In this document: positions 33,694 to 42,330 of the stretch, one piece after another | How positions within the stretch are numbered: the stretch's first letter is position 1 | Layout: each line of letters begins with the position of its first letter | Assembly (NCBI RefSeq): GCF_018881605.1 | Contig: NZ_JACVPZ010000001.1 | Span: 186,001-250,000 of the forward strand | Length of the DNA: 64,000 bases | From: Polynucleobacter sp. UB-Tiil-W10 | Lineage (GTDB): Bacteria; Pseudomonadota; Gammaproteobacteria; Burkholderiales; Burkholderiaceae | Direction of reading: 5' to 3' | Translations under genes and position numbers: made by a program | Notes under the pieces: generated by a model | Database searches by the model: none | What the model saw: only the letters and a program-made list of their open reading frames with translations | Told to the model about the DNA's origin: nothing

Positions 33694-34800
33694 AAACTCC
33701 TCTGGTATTGCGTAGTCCAAGCCTTGTGCCACTGCTACGGGTTTTGAAGTCAGCACCCCTTTATGCACGCTCAAGCCATTACGCAAATGATGGTCAATCG
33801 ATAATGCCCTCATCACCCCGCGATTTGCCAATGCCTCCACAAATGGATAAGTAGCATTGGTTAAAGCAAAGGTTGAGGTTCTCGCAACCGCTCCCGGCAT
33901 ATTGGCAACACAATAATGCAGAACACCGTCCACTAAAAATGTCGGGTCTGCATGAGTTGTAGGTTTAGATGTTTCAAAGCAACCACCTTGATCAATGGCT
34001 ACATCTACCACTACAGAGCCGGACTTCATTTTTCTAATCATGTCATGAGTTACTAGCTTAGGAGCGGCGGCGCCTGGAAGCAAAACCGCACCAATCACAA
34101 CATCAGCCTCACTCACCTCTTGCTCAATCAGCAAACTATCCGAGTAAAACGTTCTGACCCGATTGCCATAAAACATATCAACTTGACGTAAGCGCTCGAT
34201 ATCCCGATCAAAGATACAAACATCTGCACCCATGCCCACCGCTATCTGCAAAGCATTGCGACCCACTACACCGGCTCCCAAAATCACAATCTTTGCTGGC
34301 GAAACGCCTGGAACGCCCGCCATCAAAACTCCCAGGCCGCCATTCGTTTTCTCAAGATGTGTTGCAGCAGCTTGAATCGACATCCGACCAGCCACTTCAC
34401 TCATGGGAGCCAATAGCGGCAGAGCACCATTCATGGCAGTGACAGTTTCATAGGCAATACAAGTCGCTCCTGATTGCAGTAAAGCCTTAGTTTGTTTGGG
34501 GTCTGGCGCCAGATGCAAATAAGTAAACAGAATTTGATCTTCTTTTAGCATGGCACACTCTTGCGCTTGAGGCTCCTTAACCTTCACAATCATCTCTGCC
34601 TTTTGAAACACTTCTGCTGCACTGTTGATTAAGCTAGCACCAGCAAGTCGATAGGCCTCATCACTTAAGCCAATTTGCTCACCAGCACCTCGCTGGACAA
34701 GGATAGAGTGGCCTTGCTTACAAAGCCCGCTGACATTACCCGGCGTTAAGCCTACTCGAAACTCATTATTTTTTACCTCTTGAGGTACGCCAATAATCAT
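33682..34800 (-). CDS. ald: Alanine dehydrogenase
   Basis: NAD-dependent interconversion of L-alanine with pyruvate and ammonia. 372 residues beginning MIIGVPQEVKNNEFRVGLTP, the family signature, with catalytic K and H in VKVKEPQ and TYLHLAPD, and the NAD-binding VILGAGVVGRNALQIAVGMGADV. GGAG precedes the ATG. Twelve bases after the permease gene, so the two form an operon that takes up and deaminates an amino acid, probably alanine. Confidence 0.96.
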   Translation of the reverse strand: MIIGVPQEVKNNEFRVGLTPGNVSGLCKQGHSILVQRGAGEQIGLSDEAYRLAGASLINSAAEVFQKAEMIVKVKEPQAQECAMLKEDQILFTYLHLAPDPKQTKALLQSGATCIAYETVTAMNGALPLLAPMSEVAGRMSIQAAATHLEKTNGGLGVLMAGVPGVSPAKIVILGAGVVGRNALQIAVGMGADVCIFDRDIERLRQVDMFYGNRVRTFYSDSLLIEQEVSEADVVIGAVLLPGAAAPKLVTHDMIRKMKSGSVVVDVAIDQGGCFETSKPTTHADPTFLVDGVLHYCVANMPGAVARTSTFALTNATYPFVEALANRGVMRALSIDHHLRNGLSVHKGVLTSKPVAVAQGLDYAIPEEFLTA

Positions 34801-34812
34801 TGCTATCTCCTA

Positions 34813-36195
34813 TTATTTAAAGTCACGCTTGATTGCTGTTTTGCGATGTAAACCCACGATATAAAACATCACGAGATACACGCCCAATAAACACGGCCCC
34901 ACTATTAAGGCGATCCGTGCATCCTCATGAAAGCCCATCAGCACAACTACCAAAGCAATAAATGCCAGAGCAAACCACGAGGAATACGGCCACCAAGGTG
35001 CGCGATAGGCCAACTCAGCCACTTGGGTTTTATTTAATGAGCGTCGGAACTGGATTTGCGTAATGAGAATTGCGATCCACACCATCAAACCAATAAAAGT
35101 CACTGCAGCCATCATGTATTGAAAGGCTTTATCGGGAACAAAGTAGTTCAATACAACGCCTGACATGCAGACCCCGACCGTAGTCATGACAGCCCGATGA
35201 GGAACCCCATACTTTGAGAGCTTTGCAAAAGATTTAGGAGCATATCCGTTGGACGACAATGAGTACAGCAAACGTCCACCACTAAAGATCCCAGCATTAC
35301 AAGACGAGAGTGCTGCTGTGATCACTACAAAGTTAATCAAGCCTGCTGCCTCTCGCAAACCCAGTCGCTCGAACATCACTACAAAAGGACTGCCTTGCTG
35401 ACCCACTTGATTCCAAGGGAAGATCGCCAAGATTACTAGGATCGCACCCATATAGAAAATCAAAATGCGCCATGCTAAAGAATCAATTGCCATGGGAATA
35501 GTCTTTTGTGGGTTCTCGGCCTCACCCGCGGACAAGCCAATCATCTCTATACCCACATAGGCAAACAAGACCATTTGCAATGACAGCAACATCCCGCTAA
35601 TGCCATTGGGAAAGAAGCCTCCGTGTTGCCATAAATTACTCAGGCCAATCGGTTGCCAATCATTCGTAAAGCCAAATAAGATGACCGAGAATCCTAGTGC
35701 AATCATTGCAACGATCGCTACCACCTTAATCAAGGCAAACCAAAACTCAAACTCACCAAATACCTTTACAGCAATCAGATTGATAAAGCCCATCATCACA
35801 ATCGATGAAAGTGCCCAGATCCACTGTGGCGTTTCAGGAAACCAAATTCCCATATAAATACCAACGGCAGTAACTTCAGCGATACCAACTACGATCCAGT
35901 AGGTCCAATACCCCCAACCCACCATATAACCTGCCAAGGGGCCTACATAGGTATTGGCGTATGCCGCAAAAGAGCCCGCTACAGGCTCATGAACCGCCAT
36001 CTCACCAAGAGTACGCAAGACAATGAAGGCGACAATGCCTGCGAGCAAATAACCTAGAAGGATAGATGGGCCCGCAATCTGAATCGCGCTTGCTGACCCC
36101 AGAAATAATCCCACACCTATCGTTGAGCCTAAGGCCATCAAACGAATATGCCTTACCTTGAGATGGCGTTTTAAGCCAGTATGTTCAGTCTGCAA
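34813..36195 (-). CDS. Amino-acid permease, APC family
   Basis: 460 residues and about 12 membrane helices. The start of the fold, HIRLMALGSTIGVGLFLGSASAI, and GEMAVHEPVAGSFAAYANTYVGPLAGYMVGW match the AAT/CycA group that carries alanine, serine, glycine or proline. TTG at 36195 is chosen because AAAGGAGG, a full Shine-Dalgarno, lies six bases before it; a longer frame from 36234 would place this inside the gene. Co-transcribed with ald, suggesting alanine or serine as the substrate, but specificity cannot be read. Confidence 0.88.
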   Translation of the reverse strand: MQTEHTGLKRHLKVRHIRLMALGSTIGVGLFLGSASAIQIAGPSILLGYLLAGIVAFIVLRTLGEMAVHEPVAGSFAAYANTYVGPLAGYMVGWGYWTYWIVVGIAEVTAVGIYMGIWFPETPQWIWALSSIVMMGFINLIAVKVFGEFEFWFALIKVVAIVAMIALGFSVILFGFTNDWQPIGLSNLWQHGGFFPNGISGMLLSLQMVLFAYVGIEMIGLSAGEAENPQKTIPMAIDSLAWRILIFYMGAILVILAIFPWNQVGQQGSPFVVMFERLGLREAAGLINFVVITAALSSCNAGIFSGGRLLYSLSSNGYAPKSFAKLSKYGVPHRAVMTTVGVCMSGVVLNYFVPDKAFQYMMAAVTFIGLMVWIAILITQIQFRRSLNKTQVAELAYRAPWWPYSSWFALAFIALVVVLMGFHEDARIALIVGPCLLGVYLVMFYIVGLHRKTAIKRDFK

Positions 36196-36418
36196 GAGAG
36201 ACCTCCTTTCGAATTGTCGTTGGCGATATACCAACGGAGCAAAGTCTAGGGAGGACTGAGGGTGAGCACTAGAGGAGAAAAATTACTAAAGTAATTAAAT
36301 GAATAAATCTATGCAGGGGGGAAAATGAAATGCCTTTTAAATCAATGCAAGGATTGAAATAAATTATTTCCGACTGCAAAAGAATCAGTAACTTCCTACA
36401 GGGAATCCCCTTAAGGAT
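36196..36418 (-). promoter_or_regulatory. Leader and promoter region of the permease-ald operon
   Basis: It holds a 16-base palindrome AATTACT-AA-AGTAATT at 36281-36296, a hairpin CGTTGG-tatatcg-CCAACG next to the ribosome-binding site, and a C/T-rich stretch (CCTCC) that could pair with the AAAGGAGG site. A regulator of the Lrp type is plausible for ald, but none is identified. Confidence 0.4.
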
Positions 36419-37192
36419 TTATGGTGCTTTGCTAAGAAAGGCTTGCTGTGTGGAGATGAGATTCAGAATTTCTGCAGCAGCAGCAAGTCCACAGGCAGCA
36501 GTTACCATCACGGTAGAACCATACCCCGAGCAGGCTAGACCTCCGCTGGAAGCACCAGCCCGCGGTTCATGCGAGTAGATTGCGCGAATGCCAATTTTTT
36601 TCTTGAGATTTCTAGAAAAGCCATGATCCTGTCTCAGCCCTTGACGAACCTTCGCCAACAAAGCATCTTGTTCTGTGCGAGATAGATCATCACAACGAAC
36701 TGATGTTGGATCTGACTTCCCGCCAGCGGCACCACACATTACAAGAGCTCGATTATTTTTGACAGCCCATACCGATAAGGCAATTTTGGTTTGCACTGAA
36801 TCAGTGGCATCTAATACCAAAGCATTTTCTGGAATGAATTGATCGAGATTTTCTGGCTCCAAGAATTCATCATATGCAGTTAGCTTTATCTCTGGATTGA
36901 TTTGCAAAATACGTTGCGTCATCGCCTCAACTTTTGCTTTGCCATACTGACCCTCTAAAGCATGCAACTGTCGATTGGTATTGCTCTCGGCAATATGATC
37001 AAAATCAATTAGAACAAGATGTCCAATGCCGGTGCGAGCCAAAGCCTCCGCCGCCCAAGAACCAACACCTCCCAGACCAGCCACCACTACCGTTGCATTC
37101 AGAAAGCGCTCGCGCAGCTCTGGCCCATAGAGTCGTGAAACCCCGCCAAAACGTCGATTTTCTAAGCTGCCCTCTACCTTGTCTTCTGCCAT
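36419..37192 (-). CDS. tcdA: tRNA threonylcarbamoyladenosine dehydratase
   Basis: E1-like enzyme that closes the t6A ring at position 37 of tRNAs to form cyclic t6A, using ATP. 257 residues: adenylation loop GLGGVGSWAAEALARTGIGHL, the DFDHIAESNTNRQ motif, and the metal-free TcdA features (KKKIGIRAIYSHEPRA). These distinguish it from MoeB and ThiF, which have zinc CxxC pairs. AGAGAAG stands before the ATG. Divergent from pdxH over 22 bases. Confidence 0.93.
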   Translation of the reverse strand: MAEDKVEGSLENRRFGGVSRLYGPELRERFLNATVVVAGLGGVGSWAAEALARTGIGHLVLIDFDHIAESNTNRQLHALEGQYGKAKVEAMTQRILQINPEIKLTAYDEFLEPENLDQFIPENALVLDATDSVQTKIALSVWAVKNNRALVMCGAAGGKSDPTSVRCDDLSRTEQDALLAKVRQGLRQDHGFSRNLKKKIGIRAIYSHEPRAGASSGGLACSGYGSTVMVTAACGLAAAAEILNLISTQQAFLSKAP

Positions 37193-37202
37193 AGCTTCTC
37201 TT

Positions 37203-37208
37203 TATACT
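37203..37208 (+). promoter_or_regulatory. -10 element of pdxH, leaderless start
   Basis: TATACT ends six bases before the pdxH ATG; TTGTCT (37179-37184) lies 18 bases upstream as -35. The predicted start base is the A of ATG. No Shine-Dalgarno. Confidence 0.6.
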
Positions 37209-37214
37209 GAATAA

Positions 37215-37850
37215 ATGGATCCCATTGCACAACTTCGCAAAAACTATACCTTTGGTCAACTGTCAGAGACCGAGGTTCCTCATGACCCTCTAGAGCTTTT
37301 CAAGCTTTGGTTTGATCAAGCCATAAAGGCGGAGTGCCCAGAACCTAACTCCATGACCCTGGCAACAGCAGACCAAGCTGGAAATCCATCAGCACGTATT
37401 GTCTTACTAAAAGGTGCGGATCAAAATGGCTTTACCTTTTTTACCAATTACGAGAGTCAAAAAGGTCGTGATCTAGCAATACGTCCACAGGCAGCCCTAC
37501 TCTTTCATTGGCATGAATTAGAGCGACAAGTGCGTATTCAGGGTGTTGTAGAGCGGGTTAGCGCAGCTGAAAGCGATGAGTATTTCCATTCGCGTCCAGC
37601 CGCTTCCAGAATCGGTGCCTGGGCCTCACCTCAGAGCGCCGCCATCCCTAATCGTGAATTCCTAGAAAAAGCTGAAGAACGCTTTAAAGCTGAGTTTGGG
37701 GATGTGCCTCCACGCCCAGAGCATTGGGGTGGATACCGCCTAAGCCCAACTGAGATTGAATTCTGGCAGGGGCGCCCATCTAGACTGCATGACCGCATGC
37801 ATTACAAACTAGAGGGAACTGAGTGGCAGGTAAATCGCCTGGCGCCTTAG
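37215..37850 (+). CDS. pdxH: Pyridoxamine 5'-phosphate oxidase
   Basis: FMN enzyme that oxidises pyridoxamine or pyridoxine phosphate to pyridoxal phosphate. 211 residues with SMTLATADQAGNPSARIVLLKG, FFTNYESQKGRDL, and the C-terminal signature RPEHWGGYRLSPTEIEFWQGRPSRLHDR. Divergent from tcdA. Full length. Confidence 0.97.
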   Translation: MDPIAQLRKNYTFGQLSETEVPHDPLELFKLWFDQAIKAECPEPNSMTLATADQAGNPSARIVLLKGADQNGFTFFTNYESQKGRDLAIRPQAALLFHWHELERQVRIQGVVERVSAAESDEYFHSRPAASRIGAWASPQSAAIPNREFLEKAEERFKAEFGDVPPRPEHWGGYRLSPTEIEFWQGRPSRLHDRMHYKLEGTEWQVNRLAP

Positions 37851-37859
37851 TGACGTTGC

Positions 37860-38432
37860 TCAGGAGTACTGGGGCGCTATCAGCGATTTGAATTTCGCTC
37901 TAAATTTAGCAAGTTTGGGGGCAACCACTGCCATGCAATAGCCCTGATTGGGGTGCTGCTGAAAATAATTCTGGTGATAGTCTTCTGCTGGGTAAATTAT
38001 TGGCGCAGCTTCAATCTGCGTTACAACCGGATTAGAGTAGATTTTAGAATCCTCTAGCTCTCTCACCACCTCTTGCGCAATCTGAGATTGCTCTTGGCTA
38101 TGAGTAAAAATCACAGATCGATATTGCGTCCCATGATCATTGCCCTGATAGTTCAATGTAGTCGGATCATGAATTACGAAAAAGATTTCTAGCAAGTCCC
38201 GAAATGAAATTATTTGTGGATCAAACAAAATATCGACAATTTCTGCATGTCCAGACACGCCGGTGCAGACTGCCTCATAGGTCGGATCAGGTCTTGCACC
38301 ACCGGCATAACCTGAAACTACAGACCGAACCCCAGAAATTTGCTGGTAAACCGCTTCAAGACACCAAAAACATCCTCCACCCAAGGTGGCGCGCTCTAAA
38401 ACAGGCTTATTTTTATCTAAATTTGTTTCCAT
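37860..38432 (-). CDS. msrA: Peptide methionine sulfoxide reductase A
   Basis: Repairs methionine-S-sulfoxide in proteins. 190 residues with the catalytic GCFWC (C21) and QYRSVIF, and EDYHQNYF near the end. The resolving C-terminal cysteine common in the family is present as GYCMAV. AGGA lies seven bases before the ATG. Its stop lies nine bases from the pdxH stop on the other strand. Confidence 0.96.
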   Translation of the reverse strand: METNLDKNKPVLERATLGGGCFWCLEAVYQQISGVRSVVSGYAGGARPDPTYEAVCTGVSGHAEIVDILFDPQIISFRDLLEIFFVIHDPTTLNYQGNDHGTQYRSVIFTHSQEQSQIAQEVVRELEDSKIYSNPVVTQIEAAPIIYPAEDYHQNYFQQHPNQGYCMAVVAPKLAKFRAKFKSLIAPQYS

Positions 38433-38481
38433 GGCTTTATCCTAATGCCTTATTCAAATGCCTGCCAACAATTAATACCCT

Positions 38482-39879
38482 ATGAATCGCTTTACTATCC
38501 AGCTCGATGAAATAAAAGCAGCCTATGCTGCAGAACCAAACCCTACACTCGAAGTGAGGCTGGATCGAATTGCTCGCATTGAAAAAATGATTGCAGCAAA
38601 CGAAGAAAAAATCTGTAAAGCCCTTATCGCTGATTTTGGCGTTCGCCATCCAGTAGAGACACGACTTGCCGAATGCCAGATGATTTATCAGGCATGCAAG
38701 TACACCCGGAAGCACCTCAAAGAATGGATGAAACCCGACCAAAGGGAGACCCCATTTCACATGGGCGCATCTCAAGCATGGGTTGAAAGTCAATCCCTTG
38801 GAGTAGTTGGCATTCTGAGTCCCTGGAACTATCCAGTTCAATTGGCGCTCATTCCTGCGATTGCTGCTTTTGCCGCTGGCAATCGTGTTTGGCTCAAGCC
38901 CTCTGAACGTAGTTTGCGCACCTCAGGATTTATCGCAAGTTTGATTCAAGAGTATTTTCACCCAACAGAGTTCTGCGTCACTACTGGTGGACCAGAAGTT
39001 GCCGAACAATTTGCAGCCCTGCCTTTTAACCATCTCTTTTTTACTGGCTCAGGAGCAATCGGTAAAAAAGTGATGCGTGCCGCAGCAGAAAATCTCACGC
39101 CAGTTACCCTAGAGCTAGGCGGCACAACACCTGTGATTATTGATAAGAGCGCAAAACTCGAAGATGCTGCCGCCTCGATTGTGTATGGCAAGTTACTCAA
39201 CGGTGGACAAACCTGTATTGCTCCAGACTATGTTTTGCTTGAACCAAGTATTCAGGAGGCGTTCGTCAAAGAGTTGCAAGCAGCAGCGCAAATTCAATTT
39301 AGCAAACCAGAAGAATTAACTGGGCCAATTGATGGAAGACAGCTGGAATACTGGCAACACTTAGTTAGTGATGCGTTGGATCGTGGGGCAAAAGTGATTC
39401 CCTTGCTGAATAATCCTGGTGCTGGCGCAAGGCCATTCGAGCCCATTGCATTGATCAATGTTCCACAAGAGGCGCGAGTCCTTCATGAAGAAATCTTTGG
39501 TCCAATTCTGCCGATCGTGACTATTCCTGATACTTCTGCTGCGATTGCTTATGTAAATAACAAACCAAACCCACTAGCTCTATATTGGTTTGGTAAGGAT
39601 AAAAAGAATATGAAACGCGTCTTAGATGAAACGCGTTCTGGCGGAGTCACTGTGAACGACACTCTCTTACATATCGCTATTGAAGATTTACCTTTTGGCG
39701 GTATTGGCCCCAGTGGTATGGGCAGCTATCACGGTAAAGCAGGCTTTGATACTTTCAGTCATCAAAAGTCCATCCTTGAAGTGCGCGGCTTCTTGGGTCT
39801 AAGCTTCCTGAAAGGAACCATAACAGCGCGCCCTCCATATGGAAAAATGACTGAGTGGCTATTGCGATATTTGAATTAG
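38482..39879 (+). CDS. NAD(P)-dependent aldehyde dehydrogenase
   Basis: 465-residue class 3-like aldehyde dehydrogenase. Seen: nucleotide and substrate motifs SPWNYPVQLALIPAIAAFAAGN and WLKPSER, FTGSGAIGKKVM, the general base in LELGGTTP and catalytic cysteine in LNGGQTCIAPDYVL. It resembles coniferyl aldehyde or fatty aldehyde dehydrogenases, with a hydrophobic C-terminus. The substrate is not clear. No good Shine-Dalgarno before its ATG. Divergent from msrA. Confidence 0.9.
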   Translation: MNRFTIQLDEIKAAYAAEPNPTLEVRLDRIARIEKMIAANEEKICKALIADFGVRHPVETRLAECQMIYQACKYTRKHLKEWMKPDQRETPFHMGASQAWVESQSLGVVGILSPWNYPVQLALIPAIAAFAAGNRVWLKPSERSLRTSGFIASLIQEYFHPTEFCVTTGGPEVAEQFAALPFNHLFFTGSGAIGKKVMRAAAENLTPVTLELGGTTPVIIDKSAKLEDAAASIVYGKLLNGGQTCIAPDYVLLEPSIQEAFVKELQAAAQIQFSKPEELTGPIDGRQLEYWQHLVSDALDRGAKVIPLLNNPGAGARPFEPIALINVPQEARVLHEEIFGPILPIVTIPDTSAAIAYVNNKPNPLALYWFGKDKKNMKRVLDETRSGGVTVNDTLLHIAIEDLPFGGIGPSGMGSYHGKAGFDTFSHQKSILEVRGFLGLSFLKGTITARPPYGKMTEWLLRYLN

Positions 39880-40182
39880 AGATACAAACCAGCAATACTT
39901 GAATCACCAACCCAAGAAGAACAGGCATTCAAGCCCAATTTCATAATTAAGTCGGGAAAACCCTTGTAATCGAGTGCTTAAAATGCCATAATAAGAGGCT
40001 TTTTTAAGCAATTTGATTCATCGCCCCCCAGCTCTATTTCAGCGTATCGTTTAGAAGTTATAAACACCGAAGTCACAAAACGCGCTGCCGCTTGTCTGAT
40101 GGTCGATGCCTTTGACCATCGCACCCTATAAAAAACAATGGGTGCAACATACGGAGACATCCCTTAAAGAGGATGTAATAGC
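39880..40182 (+). promoter_or_regulatory. Long structured leader of rhlE
   Basis: 303 bases without a gene. Three inverted repeats are visible. TGCTTAAAA / TTTTAAGCA (39975-40010) has GCC/GGC inside. Then TGATGGTC / GACCATCG (40097-40121) with a nine-base loop, followed immediately by GCACCC / GGGTGC (40121-40145) with a 13-base loop. GAGG at about 40166 serves the ATG at 40183. DEAD-box RNA helicase genes often have long structured leaders that respond to cold or to the helicase itself; that role here is inference. Confidence 0.5.
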
Positions 40183-41733
40183 ATGACTTTTTCTAAAGAA
40201 ACTAAAATCGAGTCGAAAGACTCAAAGAGCACTGGAAATGAATTCCAGAATTTCGCCCTAGCGGCATCACTCCTTAAAAACGTTGCTGAACTGGGTTATA
40301 CCCAAGCCACTGAAGTACAAGCTCAGGTTATTCCTGCAGCCTTAGCTGGCGGTGACTTATTGGTCAGCAGCCAAACCGGTAGCGGCAAAACCGCAGCCTT
40401 TTTATTGCCTTTGATTAATCAACTCATCGAAGACAACCCGAACAACTCACCTGTACCAGGTCGCGCACAACCTAAAGTGTTAGTGCTCTGCCCTACTCGT
40501 GAATTGGCTCAACAGGTTGCTGCTGATGCAGTGAACTTAGTGCGCGGCATGAAGGGTATCCGCATTGCAACTGTGATGGGTGGCATGCCTTACGGCAAGC
40601 AGATCCAAGCATTGAAAGGTGCATTGTTAGTTGTTGCAACTCCAGGTCGTTTACTTGACTTGTGCGATAGCAAAGCAATTCGTCTAGATGATGTAAAGCA
40701 ACTCGTTATTGACGAAGCCGATCGCATGTTAGACATGGGATTTGCTGATGATCTCGAGGCGCTTGATAAGCGTTGCGCAGGCCGTAACCAAACCTTGATG
40801 TTCTCTGCAACTTTTGCGCCAAAGATTATGTCTTTAGCAAACGAGTTGACTACAGATGCCAAGCGCGTTGAACTTGCTCACGCAGGTGAAAAGCACGCCA
40901 ACATTGAACAGAAGTTGCATTGGGCTGACAGCATGTCACACAAGCATAAATTGCTTGAGCATATTTTGGCTGATGCCGATTTAGATCAAGCTGTTGTGTT
41001 TGCAAGCACTCAAGTTGAGAGCGAAAAAATTGCTGACACATTACGTGCTAATGGCTACGAAGCAACTGCCCTACACGGTGCAATGCCTCAAGCCGTGCGC
41101 ATGCGCCGTCTAGAGTCTTTGCGTAAAGGTCACACCAAGATTTTGGTAGCGACTGACGTAGCGGCTCGCGGTATTGATGTGCCACGTATTAGTCACGTGA
41201 TTAACTTTGGCTTGCCAATGAAACCAGAAGACTATACGCACCGTATCGGTCGTACAGGCCGCGCTGGTCGCAATGGTGTTGCTATCACTTTGGTTGAACA
41301 TCGTGATCGCGCTAAGATTCGCAATATTGAGCGCTTTACACAGCAAGATATCACCGCTTCAGTCATCGCTGGTCTTGAGCCACAAGCTAAGCCTAGCTTT
41401 GGTGGTGGCGGTGGTCGTCCTGGTGGCGGTCGCTCTGGTGGTGGCGGTGGTCGCTCTGGTGGTGGCTTTGGTGGTGGCGGTCGCTCTGGTGGTGGCGGTG
41501 GTCGTTACGGCTCAGGCGCTCGTTCAGAGTCTCGCTTTGGTGGTGGCGGTTCAGGTGGTGGCAATGCTGGTGGTCGCTCAGACGATTCACGCCCAGCTCG
41601 CTCAGCTGACTCACGTCCAGCGCGTTCCGCTGATTCGCGTCCTGCGCGTTCTGCTGACTCACGTCCAGCGGGTGGTCCACGCTTTGCTAAGCCAAAGGCC
41701 GGCGGTCAACGCCGTAACTTTAGCGGTAGTTAA
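40183..41733 (+). CDS. rhlE: DEAD-box ATP-dependent RNA helicase, RhlE-like
   Basis: 516 residues. The helicase core shows Q motif (NVAELGYTQATEVQAQ), motif I (SQTGSGKTAAF), PTRELAQQ, TPGRLL, DEAD (DEADRMLDMGF), SAT (MFSATFAPK) and motif VI (HRIGRTGRAGR). The C-terminal 120 residues are a Gly/Arg-rich tail with repeats GGGGRSGG and then four copies of a DSRPARSA unit, ending KAGGQRRNF. It acts in ribosome assembly or RNA decay at low temperature. The tail is low complexity and probably binds RNA. Confidence 0.94.
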   Translation: MTFSKETKIESKDSKSTGNEFQNFALAASLLKNVAELGYTQATEVQAQVIPAALAGGDLLVSSQTGSGKTAAFLLPLINQLIEDNPNNSPVPGRAQPKVLVLCPTRELAQQVAADAVNLVRGMKGIRIATVMGGMPYGKQIQALKGALLVVATPGRLLDLCDSKAIRLDDVKQLVIDEADRMLDMGFADDLEALDKRCAGRNQTLMFSATFAPKIMSLANELTTDAKRVELAHAGEKHANIEQKLHWADSMSHKHKLLEHILADADLDQAVVFASTQVESEKIADTLRANGYEATALHGAMPQAVRMRRLESLRKGHTKILVATDVAARGIDVPRISHVINFGLPMKPEDYTHRIGRTGRAGRNGVAITLVEHRDRAKIRNIERFTQQDITASVIAGLEPQAKPSFGGGGGRPGGGRSGGGGGRSGGGFGGGGRSGGGGGRYGSGARSESRFGGGGSGGGNAGGRSDDSRPARSADSRPARSADSRPARSADSRPAGGPRFAKPKAGGQRRNFSGS

Positions 41734-41735
41734 AA

Positions 41736-42308
41736 ATGATTCACCGTAATCGTCTCCGTTCTGCATGGAATCGAGTCGGTTCCGGTGAAATCCATCGGGC
41801 GCCACGCAAGTGGCAACCATGGCTAAGCGATACCGGGTCTCTCACCCAAAAAATTGAGCAGGCAATTGGGCAAAAACTAGAAATTCAGGTTTTGCGTGAC
41901 TGCCCTCAATCACTTAATAGCGACGAAAGTCGCTATTTTCATTTCAAACTCAGACGCTGCAGAGTACGTGAAGTACTGCTTTGCTCTAATGGAATTCCGT
42001 TGGTAATGGCGCATAGCGTGATCCCCACATTAAGCTCTAGTGGTAGCAATCACACCATCTTGCGACTGGGAACAAAACCCTTAGGCGCAGTTTTATTTAG
42101 CAAAGTTCGCAAACACTCTAGAGCAAAGCCGCCACGCGATATCGCGCGCCTAGATAAAAGCAGTGAATTATGGCGGCGATACTCGAAACACTTTGCTGGC
42201 TTGAGCTCGCCATTGTGGGCACGACGTACCCTCTATCGCCTAAAAGGCCACCCAATTTTGGTCAATGAAATCTTCTTACCTACCTTACTAGAGGCTGCAA
42301 AGCCTTAA
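41736..42308 (+). CDS. ubiC: Chorismate pyruvate-lyase (UbiC)
   Basis: 190 residues. It converts chorismate to 4-hydroxybenzoate, the first step of ubiquinone synthesis. Seen: LSDTGSLTQKIEQAIGQ (N-terminal substrate site), VREVLLCSNGIPLVMAHSVIP, the LRLGTKPLGAVLF block and WARRTLYRLKGHPILVNEIFLP at the end, as in UbiC. It starts three bases after the rhlE stop and is likely read on the same transcript. Confidence 0.88.
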   Translation: MIHRNRLRSAWNRVGSGEIHRAPRKWQPWLSDTGSLTQKIEQAIGQKLEIQVLRDCPQSLNSDESRYFHFKLRRCRVREVLLCSNGIPLVMAHSVIPTLSSSGSNHTILRLGTKPLGAVLFSKVRKHSRAKPPRDIARLDKSSELWRRYSKHFAGLSSPLWARRTLYRLKGHPILVNEIFLPTLLEAAKP

Positions 42309-42330
42309 AAACAGACCCTAGAATCTGGAA

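Noticed and set aside
41273-41749. 158-residue frame inside the rhlE tail, and an antisense Asp/His-rich frame of 95 residues
   Set aside because: Both are by-products of the GGT/GGC/CGC-rich repeat DNA; composition is extreme (Val/Leu/Ala or His/Gln/Ser) and there is no ribosome site.
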